Notes under the pieces: model-generated
Databases searched by the model: none
What the model was told of the DNA's origin: nothing
What the model saw: the letters and a program-made list of their open reading frames with translations, nothing else
Position numbers and translations under genes: made by a program
Assembly (NCBI RefSeq): GCF_036826855.1
Contig: NZ_CP104578.1
Span: 3,906,001 to 3,970,000 of the forward strand
Source: Streptomyces sp. SJL17-4
Lineage (GTDB): Bacteria; Actinomycetota; Actinomycetes; Streptomycetales; Streptomycetaceae
Length of the DNA: 64,000 nt
Direction: 5' to 3'
In this document: positions 20,935 through 29,400 of the stretch, piece by piece
Position numbering within the stretch: position 1 is the stretch's first letter
Layout: every line of letters starts with the position of its first letter

Positions 20935-21474
20935 TCAGGCGCTCATGACCGGGACACAGGTCTTGGCCGGTCGCACACAGGCGACGGGGTCCTCGGCCGC
21001 GGGCATCGACGACAGATGGTCGGCCTCGGAGTCGGCGGGGCGCCGGCGGAAGATGCTGTGCAGGATCATGCTGAACACGGCCGTCCCGTCGGAGGCCACC
21101 AGGGTGCACCGCGGTTTGACGGTGCCGGTGGCGGGATTGAACGGCGACGGGGTGGAGCCGAGGATCTCGACGCGCGCGGTGAGGACGTCACCCGGGCGGA
21201 CGGGCCGCAGGTAGCGGACCTCGTCGATGCCGGGCGAGCCCATGCAGGCGCTGTAGGCGAGCAGTCCGTCGACGTAGCGGCGCATGAACATCGCCTGGGT
21301 GTGGAACCCGCTCGCGATCAGTCCGCGGAACGGGGACTGCTCCGCGCGCTCGGGGTCCGTGTGGAAGGGCTGCGGATCGAAGCGCCTGCCGAACTCCAGC
21401 ACCTCCTCCGCCGTGACGGTGACGGCGCCCAGTTCGTGGACGTCGCCGGGCCGGAAGTCCTCGAAGTAGCGCAT
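20935..21474 (-). CDS. MaoC-like hotdog-fold dehydratase
   Basis: 179 residues. The hotdog domain covers about 1-130: FEDFRPGDVHELGAVTVTAEEVLEFGRRFDPQPFHTDPE has the Asp/His hydratase pair, and SPFRGLIASGFHTQAMFMRR plus VRYLRPVRPGDVLTARVEIL are standard. An extra C-terminal tail of about 40 residues is rich in Pro and Asp and not recognised. MaoC proteins add or remove water on CoA- or ACP-bound acyl groups. First gene after the promoter at 21521-21550. An AAGGGGGG ribosome site lies before the ATG at 21474. Confidence 0.85.
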   Translation of the reverse strand: MRYFEDFRPGDVHELGAVTVTAEEVLEFGRRFDPQPFHTDPERAEQSPFRGLIASGFHTQAMFMRRYVDGLLAYSACMGSPGIDEVRYLRPVRPGDVLTARVEILGSTPSPFNPATGTVKPRCTLVASDGTAVFSMILHSIFRRRPADSEADHLSSMPAAEDPVACVRPAKTCVPVMSA

Positions 21475-21520
21475 CGTGCGCCCCCCTTGACCTAGGAGTG
21501 GTCTTTCCCTGGCACCCACC

Positions 21521-21550
21521 AATCTACGAATCAGTCATTTATTTTGTCAA
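21521..21550 (-). promoter_or_regulatory. Consensus housekeeping-type promoter of the cluster operon
   Basis: On the minus strand a perfect TTGACA (21545-21550) and TAGATT (21521-21526) are separated by 18 nt of unusually AT-rich DNA. The -10 ends 46 nt before the MaoC start codon. No other gap in the operon downstream is long enough for a comparable element, apart from the 18805-18978 leader, so this promoter could drive everything from maoC to the gene ending at 7684. Confidence 0.7.
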
Positions 21551-21574
21551 CCCAAAAGAAGCATCCGAAGGGTG

Positions 21575-22744
21575 CTACGCGAGGGCCTGTTCGACATCGG
21601 CCCAGAGGTCCTCGACGTCCTCGATGCCGACCGACATCCGCACCAGACCGGGAGCTATCCCGGCCGCGCCCAGAGCCGCCTCGTCCAGCTCCCGGTGGGA
21701 CGTGGACGCGGGATGCGTCACGAGGGTCTCCACGCCGCCGAGGGAGAGCGCGAGCGTGGCGAGCCGTACGCGCTCGATGAAGGCCCGGCCGGCCTCCCGG
21801 CCCCCCGCCGGCTCGAAGGCCAGCAGCCCGCCGCCCGCGGAGAGCACCTTGCCGGCGCGCTCGTACGAGGGGTGGCCCGGGAGCCCGGGGTAGTGCACGG
21901 CCGAGACGCCGGGGTGGGCGCCGAGGCGCTCGGCGAGGACGGCGGCGTTGGCGCAGTGCTCGCGCATCCGCAGCGGCAGGGTGGGGATCCCGCGCAGCGT
22001 CAGCCAGGCGGCGAACGGGTCGGCGCAGGCGCCGAGTTCGACCGTGCGGGGCCAGACCCGGCGGCGCAGCTCGTCGTCGGCGAAGACGGCGGCGCCGCCG
22101 AGGACGTCCGAGTGCCCGGAGAGGTACTTGGTGGTGGAGTGGACGACGATGTCGGCACCGAGCTCCAGGGGGCGGCACAGGACGGGCGAGGCGAGGGAGT
22201 TGTCGACGAGGCTCGTCACCCCGAGGGCGCGGGCGGCGGCGAGCAGCCCCGGCAGGTCCGGGACCTGGCCGGTGGGGTTGGCGATGGTCTCCAGGACGAG
22301 CAGCCGGGTGGCGGGGTGCACGGCGGCGGCCTCGAACTCGGCGGGGTCGTCGCCGGATATCCGTACGACCTCGATCCCGTACCGCTCGGCCAGGTCGGTG
22401 AGGACGGCATGCGTCCCCCCGTACAGGCAGCGCTGGGCCACCACCCGGTCGCCGGGCCGCAGAAGGGCGAGCAGGACGCCACTGATGGCACCCATGCCGG
22501 AGGCGAAGGCGAGGGCCCCCTCGCCGCCCTCAAGGCCTGCGAGGGTCTGCTCCAGGGCCCGTACGGTCGGGTTGCCGCGGCGGCTGTAGACGTACGGCCC
22601 GTCGGGTCCCGCCATGGCGTCGGCGAGCTCGGCGGCCGACTCGAAGGCGAAGGCGGAGGACTGCACGAGGGGCACGGAGAGCGGCCGACTGCCGTGCTGG
22701 AGCGGCTCGTTGACGACGTGGACGGCGCGGGTGTTCAGTTCCAT
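21575..22744 (-). CDS. Trans-sulfuration family PLP enzyme (cystathionine gamma-synthase / methionine gamma-lyase type)
   Basis: 389 residues, standard length. PLP-binding features: YSRRGNPTVRALEQTLAGLEGGEGALAFASGMGAIS, the LVDNSLASPVLCRPLELGADIVVHSTTKYLSGHSDVLGG block with the Schiff-base lysine in STTKYLSG, and the C-terminal SLGGVETLVTHPASTSH. It could cleave or form C-S bonds at the gamma carbon of homoserine/methionine-type amino acids. The sequence alone does not separate synthase from lyase. It is on the same strand as the cluster but before the maoC promoter, and is separated from the exporter by a strong terminator. Confidence 0.85.
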   Translation of the reverse strand: MELNTRAVHVVNEPLQHGSRPLSVPLVQSSAFAFESAAELADAMAGPDGPYVYSRRGNPTVRALEQTLAGLEGGEGALAFASGMGAISGVLLALLRPGDRVVAQRCLYGGTHAVLTDLAERYGIEVVRISGDDPAEFEAAAVHPATRLLVLETIANPTGQVPDLPGLLAAARALGVTSLVDNSLASPVLCRPLELGADIVVHSTTKYLSGHSDVLGGAAVFADDELRRRVWPRTVELGACADPFAAWLTLRGIPTLPLRMREHCANAAVLAERLGAHPGVSAVHYPGLPGHPSYERAGKVLSAGGGLLAFEPAGGREAGRAFIERVRLATLALSLGGVETLVTHPASTSHRELDEAALGAAGIAPGLVRMSVGIEDVEDLWADVEQALA

Positions 22745-22777
22745 GACGTTCCTTCACGTTCCTTCCCTGATACGGAA

Positions 22778-22821
22778 AAGGGGCCGCCCGACGTCCGCGC
22801 ACGGACATCGGGCGGCCCCTT
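22778..22821 (-). terminator. Strong hairpin after the MFS exporter gene
   Basis: Arms of 20 bp with a single mismatch (22778-22797 and 22802-22821) and a 4-nt loop. On the minus strand the stem begins AAGGGGCCGCCCG and is followed by CCGTATC. It would stop transcripts from the exporter before the PLP gene. Confidence 0.85.
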
Positions 22822-22831
22822 CGGGGCGGGC

Positions 22832-24265
22832 TCAGACGGAGACCTTCTCGCCCTCGGGGGCGGGGGCGGACGCTCCGGCGACGGCCTTGTCGCTCTTCAT
22901 CACGAGGAGGGTGATGACACCGCCGAGCGCGGCGATGATCGCGGCGCCGATGAAGGCGGACGAGAAGCCGTCCGTCAGCTTCGGCAGGTTGCCGAGCTGG
23001 TCGGCGCCCTGGGACATGGCGACGGCGGTGAGCGCGGCGAGGCCGAGCGCGGAGCCGACGTTGTAGGTGGTGTTGACGATGCCGGAGGCGAGACCGGCCT
23101 GCTCCTGCGGGGCGCCGGACATCGCGGTCATCATCGTCGGGATGTAGGCGAGGGACATGCCGAGCGCGGCGACCAGCGAGGCCGGGAGGACGTCGACGAG
23201 GAAGGAGCCGGTGGGCGGGACGGCGGCGAGCCAGACCAGCCCGGCGGCGAGGACGAGCAGACCGCCGGCGATGAGCGGCTTGGCGCCGACCTTCATCATG
23301 AGCCGGGCCGTGATGGCCGTCATGAAGATCATGAGGAGCACGGTCATCGGGAGCAGCGCGGCACCGGACTCGAAGGCGCCGAAGCCCAGGACCTGCTGGA
23401 GGTACAGGTTGAGGAAGTACCACATCGGGATCCAGGCGGCACCGAGCAGCGTCATCGCCAGGTTGGCGGAGCCGAGGCGCGGGACCCGCCAGACGCTGAG
23501 CGGCATGAGCGGCTCGCTGATGCTCTTCTGGATCACGAAGAAGAGGACGAGGAGGGCGGCGGCGCCGACCAGCTGGAGGATCGTGCCGGTGGAACCCCAG
23601 CCGACCTCGGGGGCGCGGACCACGGCGAAGACGGCGAGCGCGAGACCGGCGGTGACGGCGACGGCGCCGAGGATGTCGACGGAGCCGCGGCGGGACTCGA
23701 CGTTCGGGAGGAGCTTGGTGGCGGCGAGGGTCGCGAGGCCGATCGGGATGTAGATGATGAAGACCCACTGCCAGCTCATCCACTCGGTGAAGACGCCGCC
23801 GAGGAAGACGCCCGCGGTGCCGCCGGCCGGGGCGGCGGCGCCGTAGAGCGCCATCGCCTTGCCGAGCTCCTTCGGGTCGTGCATGAAGAGGATCATCAGC
23901 AGGGTCATGGCGGAGGGCGCGATGAGCGCACCGCCGACACCCTGGACGGCGCGACCCGCGATCTCGACCCAGGCGGTCTGCGCGGCGGCGGCCAGGACCG
24001 AGCCGGCGATCATGACCGCCCAGCCGGCGACGAAGATCTTGCGTGCTCCGACGAGGTCGGAGAGGCGTCCGCCGAGGAGCAGGAGGCCGCCGAAGACGAT
24101 CACATAGGCGTTGAAGATCCACTGGAGCTCGCTCTGCGAGAAGCCCAGGTCCTTCTGCATCTCGGGGAGCGCGACCCCGATGATCGACGTGTCCATGATG
24201 ACCATGAACTGTGCGGCGGCGAGCACGACAAGTGCCCACCAGCGCCGGGGATTGACGGTTGACAT
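22832..24265 (-). CDS. DHA2-family MFS drug exporter
   Basis: 477 residues, 14-TM-type drug:H+ antiporter. It shows WWALVVLAAAQFMVIMDTSIIGVALPEM (TM1), the GGRLSDLVGARKIFVAGW loop, AGRAVQGVGGALIAPSAM and the antiporter motif C-like region of TM5 (AAPAGGTAGVFLGGVF). It would export a small hydrophobic compound, plausibly the product of the downstream cluster (inference). The start is the ATG at 24265 with an AGGG site. The 5' region holds two CsoR-like palindromes. Confidence 0.88.
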   Translation of the reverse strand: MSTVNPRRWWALVVLAAAQFMVIMDTSIIGVALPEMQKDLGFSQSELQWIFNAYVIVFGGLLLLGGRLSDLVGARKIFVAGWAVMIAGSVLAAAAQTAWVEIAGRAVQGVGGALIAPSAMTLLMILFMHDPKELGKAMALYGAAAPAGGTAGVFLGGVFTEWMSWQWVFIIYIPIGLATLAATKLLPNVESRRGSVDILGAVAVTAGLALAVFAVVRAPEVGWGSTGTILQLVGAAALLVLFFVIQKSISEPLMPLSVWRVPRLGSANLAMTLLGAAWIPMWYFLNLYLQQVLGFGAFESGAALLPMTVLLMIFMTAITARLMMKVGAKPLIAGGLLVLAAGLVWLAAVPPTGSFLVDVLPASLVAALGMSLAYIPTMMTAMSGAPQEQAGLASGIVNTTYNVGSALGLAALTAVAMSQGADQLGNLPKLTDGFSSAFIGAAIIAALGGVITLLVMKSDKAVAGASAPAPEGEKVSV

Positions 24266-24319
24266 TGCCCTGACCCTTCACTCGCTGCGGCCCCCGAGCG
24301 GCCCGAACGGGACTCGAGG

Positions 24320-24374
24320 TATACCCCTAGGGGGTACCTGTGCGGAGCACCGTAGCATACCCATGGGGGGTATG
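24320..24374. promoter_or_regulatory. Two CsoR-like C4-G4 palindromes
   Basis: TATACCCCTAGGGGGTA (24320-24336) and CATACCCATGGGGGGTATG (24356-24374) are two dyads of the ATACCCC..GGGGTAT type, about 36 bp apart centre to centre, in the 195-bp gap between the divergent exporter and HD-domain genes. This is the operator form known for Streptomyces CsoR and related DUF156 metal or sulfur sensors. No such regulator gene lies in the window. They most likely control the exporter on the minus strand. Confidence 0.6.
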
Positions 24375-24460
24375 TAAGAGTGAGGTGAGGACGCCGGGAA
24401 GCGTCGCTTCCGGGCGAGGGAAGCACCGCCTCCGCGCACCCCGGCGGGCAGAATGCCCCC

Positions 24461-25135
24461 ATGACCGCCGAGGAACACCCCGAGCTGCTCCAGCGCTGGA
24501 ACACCACCCTGCTCGCCGCCCGCGCCGGCCGTAGGGGTCCGGACCCCGCCCCGTACGGGCAGAACCTGCTCGCCCGCTGGGCCGAGCCGCAGCGCCGCTA
24601 CCACACGGTCGACCACCTGCGGGCGGTCCTCGGCCGCATCGACGAACTCACCGACCAGGGCGGCGAGGGCGGGGAGTTGGAGCTCGTGCGGCTCGCTGCC
24701 TGGTTCCACGACGCGGTCTACCGGCCCGACCGCTCCGAGAACGAGGAGCGCTCGGCCGTCCTCGCCGAGAAGGCGCTCACCGAGGCCGGACTCACCCCCC
24801 ACGAGGTGGCGGAGGTCGCCCGCCTGGTCCGCCTGACGATCACTCACGACCCGTCCCCGGGCGACCTGAACGGCGAGACCCTCTGCGACGCGGACCTCGC
24901 GATCCTGGCGACCGATCCCGATACCTACAGGGGGTATGCGGCCGCCGTCCGTGAGGAGTACGGCTTCGTGCCCGACGAGGCCTTCCGCAAAGGCCGAGCG
25001 GCGGTCCTCCGCCAACTCCTCGGACTGCCCCGCCTTTTCCGTACGCCTTACGGTGCGGCGGTCTGGGAGGAGAAGGCGCGGGAGAACCTGGAACGCGAAC
25101 TCGCGGAATTGACGGACATGTCCGGAACCGCGTGA
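24461..25135 (+). CDS. HD-domain metal-dependent phosphohydrolase-like protein
   Basis: 224 residues. The metal ligands of the HD fold are visible: YHTVDHL (first His), AAWFHDAVY (His-Asp pair) and CDADLAILA (distal Asp). The rest is helical, with a C-terminal RENLERELAEL helix. This compact family is widespread in actinobacteria, and its members are usually of unknown substrate. It runs divergently from the MFS exporter and shares its intergenic control region. Confidence 0.85.
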   Translation: MTAEEHPELLQRWNTTLLAARAGRRGPDPAPYGQNLLARWAEPQRRYHTVDHLRAVLGRIDELTDQGGEGGELELVRLAAWFHDAVYRPDRSENEERSAVLAEKALTEAGLTPHEVAEVARLVRLTITHDPSPGDLNGETLCDADLAILATDPDTYRGYAAAVREEYGFVPDEAFRKGRAAVLRQLLGLPRLFRTPYGAAVWEEKARENLERELAELTDMSGTA

Positions 25136-25230
25136 GCCGACGCCAAACCGTGACGGGGAATGACATCTACCGCCGGTAAGATCATTTTCGTTTGTCTTCA
25201 CCCGCGAGAGATGCCAGGAAAGAAAAGAAC

Positions 25231-25977
25231 ATGAGACTGCGCAGGGTCCTCCCGATTGCCGCCGCGTTGCCGGCCCTCCTCGCGATATCCGCATGCAGCG
25301 GCGGTTCGGCGGACTCCGGCGACAAGAAGCCCGAGGCGAGCGCGGAGGCGAGCGCGAAGAAAACGCAGAGCGCCGAGCAGAAAGAGGCCGCGGAGGCGAA
25401 ACGCCTGGGGGCGTTCGACGGAAAGGCCCTCGAAAAGGTCGCCCTCACCGGGAAGGCCGCGGGATTCGACGCCAAGAAGATCGCCAAGGCGGAGGTCGAG
25501 GCCGGCCGCGACATGAAGGCCGACAAGAAGGTCTGCCAGCCTCTCGCCAGTCTGATCGGCGGCTTCACGCACATCCCCGCCGTGAGCGTGGTCCACCGCT
25601 CCCTCCAGCCCGGCGACGCGGCCAACGCGACGGTCGGTTCGATGTGGCTCGCCTCCCACTCGGAGGAGAACGCCGCCCAGGTCATGAAGGACCTCCGGAC
25701 GGCCGTCACGGAATGCCCCAAGGGCTTCAAGACGCTCGGCCTGACCTACGGCAAGGTCGAAAGCCTCCCGGCGCCGAAGCTGGGCGACGAGGCCGTCGGC
25801 TACCGGATCACCGGCGACATCGGCAAGCAGAAAGTGCCGATGACGTACACGGTCGTACGCAGCGGAGGCGTCATCTCCGCGTTCTACGGCGTGAACATGC
25901 TGGACCAGAAGAAAGCCGCGATCCCGGAGCCGGTGATCAAGGCCCAGCTGGAGCGGATCGCGGACGCGACGGGCTGA
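25231..25977 (+). CDS. Secreted lipoprotein of unknown function
   Basis: 248 residues. The signal is MRLRRVLPIAAALPALLAISAC with lipobox AISAC (Cys22 the lipid site). It is followed by a charged Ala/Lys/Glu-rich linker (about 30-60) and a globular domain with two cysteines (VCQPL, ECPKGF) that could form a disulfide. The ATG at 25231 follows AGGAAAGAAAAGAAC. The domain resembles small PknH-sensor-like surface lipoproteins of actinobacteria only in general build, and I do not assign a family. A strong terminator follows. Confidence 0.8.
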   Translation: MRLRRVLPIAAALPALLAISACSGGSADSGDKKPEASAEASAKKTQSAEQKEAAEAKRLGAFDGKALEKVALTGKAAGFDAKKIAKAEVEAGRDMKADKKVCQPLASLIGGFTHIPAVSVVHRSLQPGDAANATVGSMWLASHSEENAAQVMKDLRTAVTECPKGFKTLGLTYGKVESLPAPKLGDEAVGYRITGDIGKQKVPMTYTVVRSGGVISAFYGVNMLDQKKAAIPEPVIKAQLERIADATG

Positions 25978-25997
25978 CACCGCCGCCGCAGGCACGG

Positions 25998-26043
25998 AGA
26001 AGGGGCCGTCCCCAGTGCGATGCACTGGGGACGGCCCCCTTCT
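25998..26043. terminator. Long perfect bidirectional terminator
   Basis: Arms of about 21 bp (25998-26018 and 26022-26043; AGAAGGGGCCGTCCCCAGTGC and complement) with a 3-nt loop, T-rich flank on the right. It lies between the lipoprotein gene and the convergent small gene after the giant protein. Confidence 0.9.
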
Positions 26044-26059
26044 CACAGAGGACGACCGG

Positions 26060-26473
26060 TCAGATGACACTCCCCGATTCCGCCGGGAACTCCGGCGGCC
26101 AGGTCTCACGCGGGTCGTACAACGCCTGCCGTTCGCCCATCAGCGCGAACTCCGCCTCCCGCCAGTTCGGATTGCTGCCGACGACGAAGCTGTCGCCGTC
26201 GGGCTCCAGCATCCAGGTGTAGGCGGCGTCCTCCGCCGGAATGCCGTGCCGTTCGCTGAGCACGGCGAACTCTGCGGCGGTCGCCCGCCGGATGTGGAGC
26301 CCGTTCTCGTAGATGGGCTTGAGGAACATCAGTTCCACATGCCCGATAAAGACCTCGACCCTCGTCGTGGTCCGGTCCTCGAGCAGGGCCTCACTGGTCA
26401 GAAAGAGCTGACGGTGCGAGGGGTGGAACCCGCTCACTCTGAAGAGCCGCCCTTCCCGGACGAAATCTGTCAC
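26060..26473 (-). CDS. Small protein, candidate immunity protein for the giant toxin-like gene upstream
   Basis: 137 residues, no signal peptide, mixed alpha/beta composition (FLTSEALLEDRTTTRVEVFIGHVELMFLKPIYENGLHIRRA). The GTG start at 26473 sits 14 nt after the stop of the giant gene, with GAGAGG as ribosome site, so the two form one transcript. Codon use is a little less GC-biased than that of its neighbours. Position directly after a variable C-terminal domain, size and cytosolic character are what is expected of a polymorphic-toxin immunity protein. The family is not recognised and the function is inference. Confidence 0.55.
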   Translation of the reverse strand: MTDFVREGRLFRVSGFHPSHRQLFLTSEALLEDRTTTRVEVFIGHVELMFLKPIYENGLHIRRATAAEFAVLSERHGIPAEDAAYTWMLEPDGDSFVVGSNPNWREAEFALMGERQALYDPRETWPPEFPAESGSVI

Positions 26474-26487
26474 GACCTCTCATTTCC

Positions 26488-29400
26488 TCAGTCGACCGGC
26501 TGGCCGTTGGCGTACTTGAAGCGCTCCGGATAGACGCGCACGACCTTGCCCTCCGAGTTGGTCATCCACCATTCGATGGAGTCCCAGTCGCGGTACCACA
26601 TCCGGGTGGCCGTACGGAGCTTGACCATCTCCCATGCGGTTCCGTGGCCCGCGGACTGGATGACCTCCCAGGAGCTCTTCTCGATCGTCTCCCCTCGCGC
26701 CAGAAGCATGCTCAGCGCCTCGTCGGCGGTCTTGGCGCCTTGGACTCCGTCCAGGGACACCGAGATCTTCACGCCGGGCCTTTCCACCGCGCGCTCCACG
26801 CCCACCGTCCACAGGGCGCGTTCCCCCATCCCCATGCTCGCCGGCATGACGATACCGAAGTCCTTGTTGTTGAAGGTGCGCCCGCCGATGGCGGCGGCCA
26901 GTCTGTCCGAGCCAGGGTTGACTCCGAGGACGATGTGATCGCCGTCCTTGACTATGTCCTTGAGGATCTCCCGGCACTTGTTGACGACATCGTCGTCGAC
27001 CGCCGCGACGGAGAACGACGCGAGCTTGAAGGTCGCGGTGTCCGCCACCTCGCACGCCTCGCCGAGCTTCCGGAAGAGGCGGCTGATGATGCCCTGGACG
27101 GCGGCCTCGGTCAGACCGATGGTGCGGAGCGCCATGAAGGCGTCCATGAACCCGATGCCCGTCTTGATGGCGGCGTCCATCGCCATCACCCCGGCCTTCG
27201 CCGACCGGAAGATCGGGCCCGCGACGAACCAGCTGGCCGCCCAGGCGCAGTCGCCCCAGCTGCCACCGGACAGACCCGGCGTGATCAGCTTGGCGCAGCC
27301 GATGAAGTCGCCGAGCAGGACGTCGATCGGGTCGATGCCCGAGTTGAACTCGACCATCGTCAGCGTGACGCTGAGCCGCTTCGTCTCCGCCTTCGTCACC
27401 TCGGGGCCGAGGTAGACGGTGTCCGCGTCCGGGCAGCCACCCGTGTACGTCTCCCACGCCGCCATGCACATGAACACGTCGACGTGCGACTTGTACGTGA
27501 CGTCGGACGTGATCGTGCAGTTGCCGACGTGGAGCCACGGGCTGCAGTTGTCCTTGACGACGTTCTGCGGCTCGCCGATGTACTCGATGTGGTCGAGGAC
27601 CGCCCACACGTCACTGATGCCGGTGGTGACACCCTGCTGGATCTGCTCGCTGTTACCGCCCTGCTCCGTGCGGTCCGCGATCGCCTGGGCCTCGTTCGCC
27701 GCGTCCCACGCGCGTTCCGCGGCACCCTCCGCCGCCGTCGCGTCCTCCTCCGCCTTGGTGGCGGTGGCGCGGGCGCTGGCGGCGTCCTCCTCGGCCTTGG
27801 TGGCCACGGCACGGGCGTTGGCGGCGTCCTTCTCCGCCTCGGTGGCCGCCTGGTCGGCCGCGATGGCGTCCTGTTCGGCGTCCATCGCCGCCCACGACGC
27901 CGCCATGGCGTCGTTGCCGGCCGACTGGGCGTAGCCGTCGGCACGGTTCGCCGACGCCTGGGCTTCCTTGGCGTCCTTCGCGGCCTGGGTGGCCGAGGCC
28001 TGAGCCCGCTCGTACGCCTTGGCGGCACGGAGCGCGTCCGACGCCGCGGCCGCGGACGCCTGCGCCGCGAGCTTCATGTCCGCGGCGGCCTGCGCGGCCA
28101 GGGCCTTCGCCTCGGCGGAGAACTCCTCGGCCATGGCGGCCGTGGCGGCTGCCACCGCCGCCTGCTGCTGCGAGATCGTCAGGGACTGCTGCCCCGTCAG
28201 CACCGCGAACGCCGCGGAGCTGTCGACCTCCTGGAACGGGCCGCCGAGGCTGATCGCCTCGTTGGCCGGCTTGATCACCGCCGCGGCGGAGTCACGGGCC
28301 GCGAGCGAGGACTTCACGGCCGCGAGGGCCTTGCCGGCGGTGGTCGCCGCCCAGGCCGCCGTCTGCAGCGCCTCGGTACGGGCGGCTGCCGCCTCCGTCT
28401 TGGCGACCTTCGCCGCCGCGGAGGCCTTGTCCGACTGCTCCTTGGCGCCCTTGGCATCGGCCGCCGCCGCCTCGGAGGCGTCGATGGCCTCGGCCGCCGC
28501 CGCGTGGGCGGCCGCCGCGGAACCGGCGGCGATCAGGTAGGACGACCAGGCGGCGTCCGCCGCCGCCTTGGCGCGGGACGCGGAGCCCTGCGCCTTGGTG
28601 GCCGCCTCGCGGGCGTTGACGGCGGCTGTGGTCGCCGCGTTCGCCGCCGCGCGGGCATTGGTGGCCGCCGTGGTCGCCGTGTTCGCGGCGGCACGGGCGT
28701 CGGTCGCGGCGGCGCGGGAGGCCACTGCCGCGTCCGTACCCTCGTCGGCCGCGGCGTTGGCCTCGAGGGCCGCCGCCTTCGCGTTCAGCGAGTCACGCCG
28801 CTGCTCGGCCTCGAGGGCCTTGTCGCGGGCGGCGACCGCGTCGCGTTCCGCCTGCTCGGCGTCGCCCCTGCGGGCCGATGCCGTGGCTCCCGCCGTCTCC
28901 GCCGACGTACGGGCGTTGGAGGCGATCAGACCCTGGGCGACGGCGTCGGCCTCGTGGCCCTTCGCCTTGTCCCGCTCGCTCTCCGCGGTGGCCCGGTAGG
29001 CCGCCGCGTTGGCGCGCTCCAGCTCGGCCACGGCCCGCTGCGAGGCGGCGTCGGCAGCGGCCTGACGGGCCTGCTCCTCCTCCGCCAGCGCGGTTTCCTT
29101 GGCCTTCTTGGCCTTCTCGGCGTTGGCCGCTGCCGAGGCCGCGTAGGCGTCCGCGCTGTCCGCGGCGGCCTTCGCCTGGGCGGCGGCCTCCTGCGCGGCG
29201 ATCCGGCGGAACTCGGTGTTCACCGCGTGCGCCTCGGTCTTCGCCAGAGCGAGGAGCGCCTCCGACGTGGAGACCGTGGCGTTGGCGGCGTTGAGCGCCG
29301 TCTCCGTCGCCTTCGCGGCGGCCGTGGCGGCCGCGCCCGAGGCACGGGCGACCTGCACCGACTGCTGGGCGTACATCAGGCCACGGCCGCGCGGCACCTC

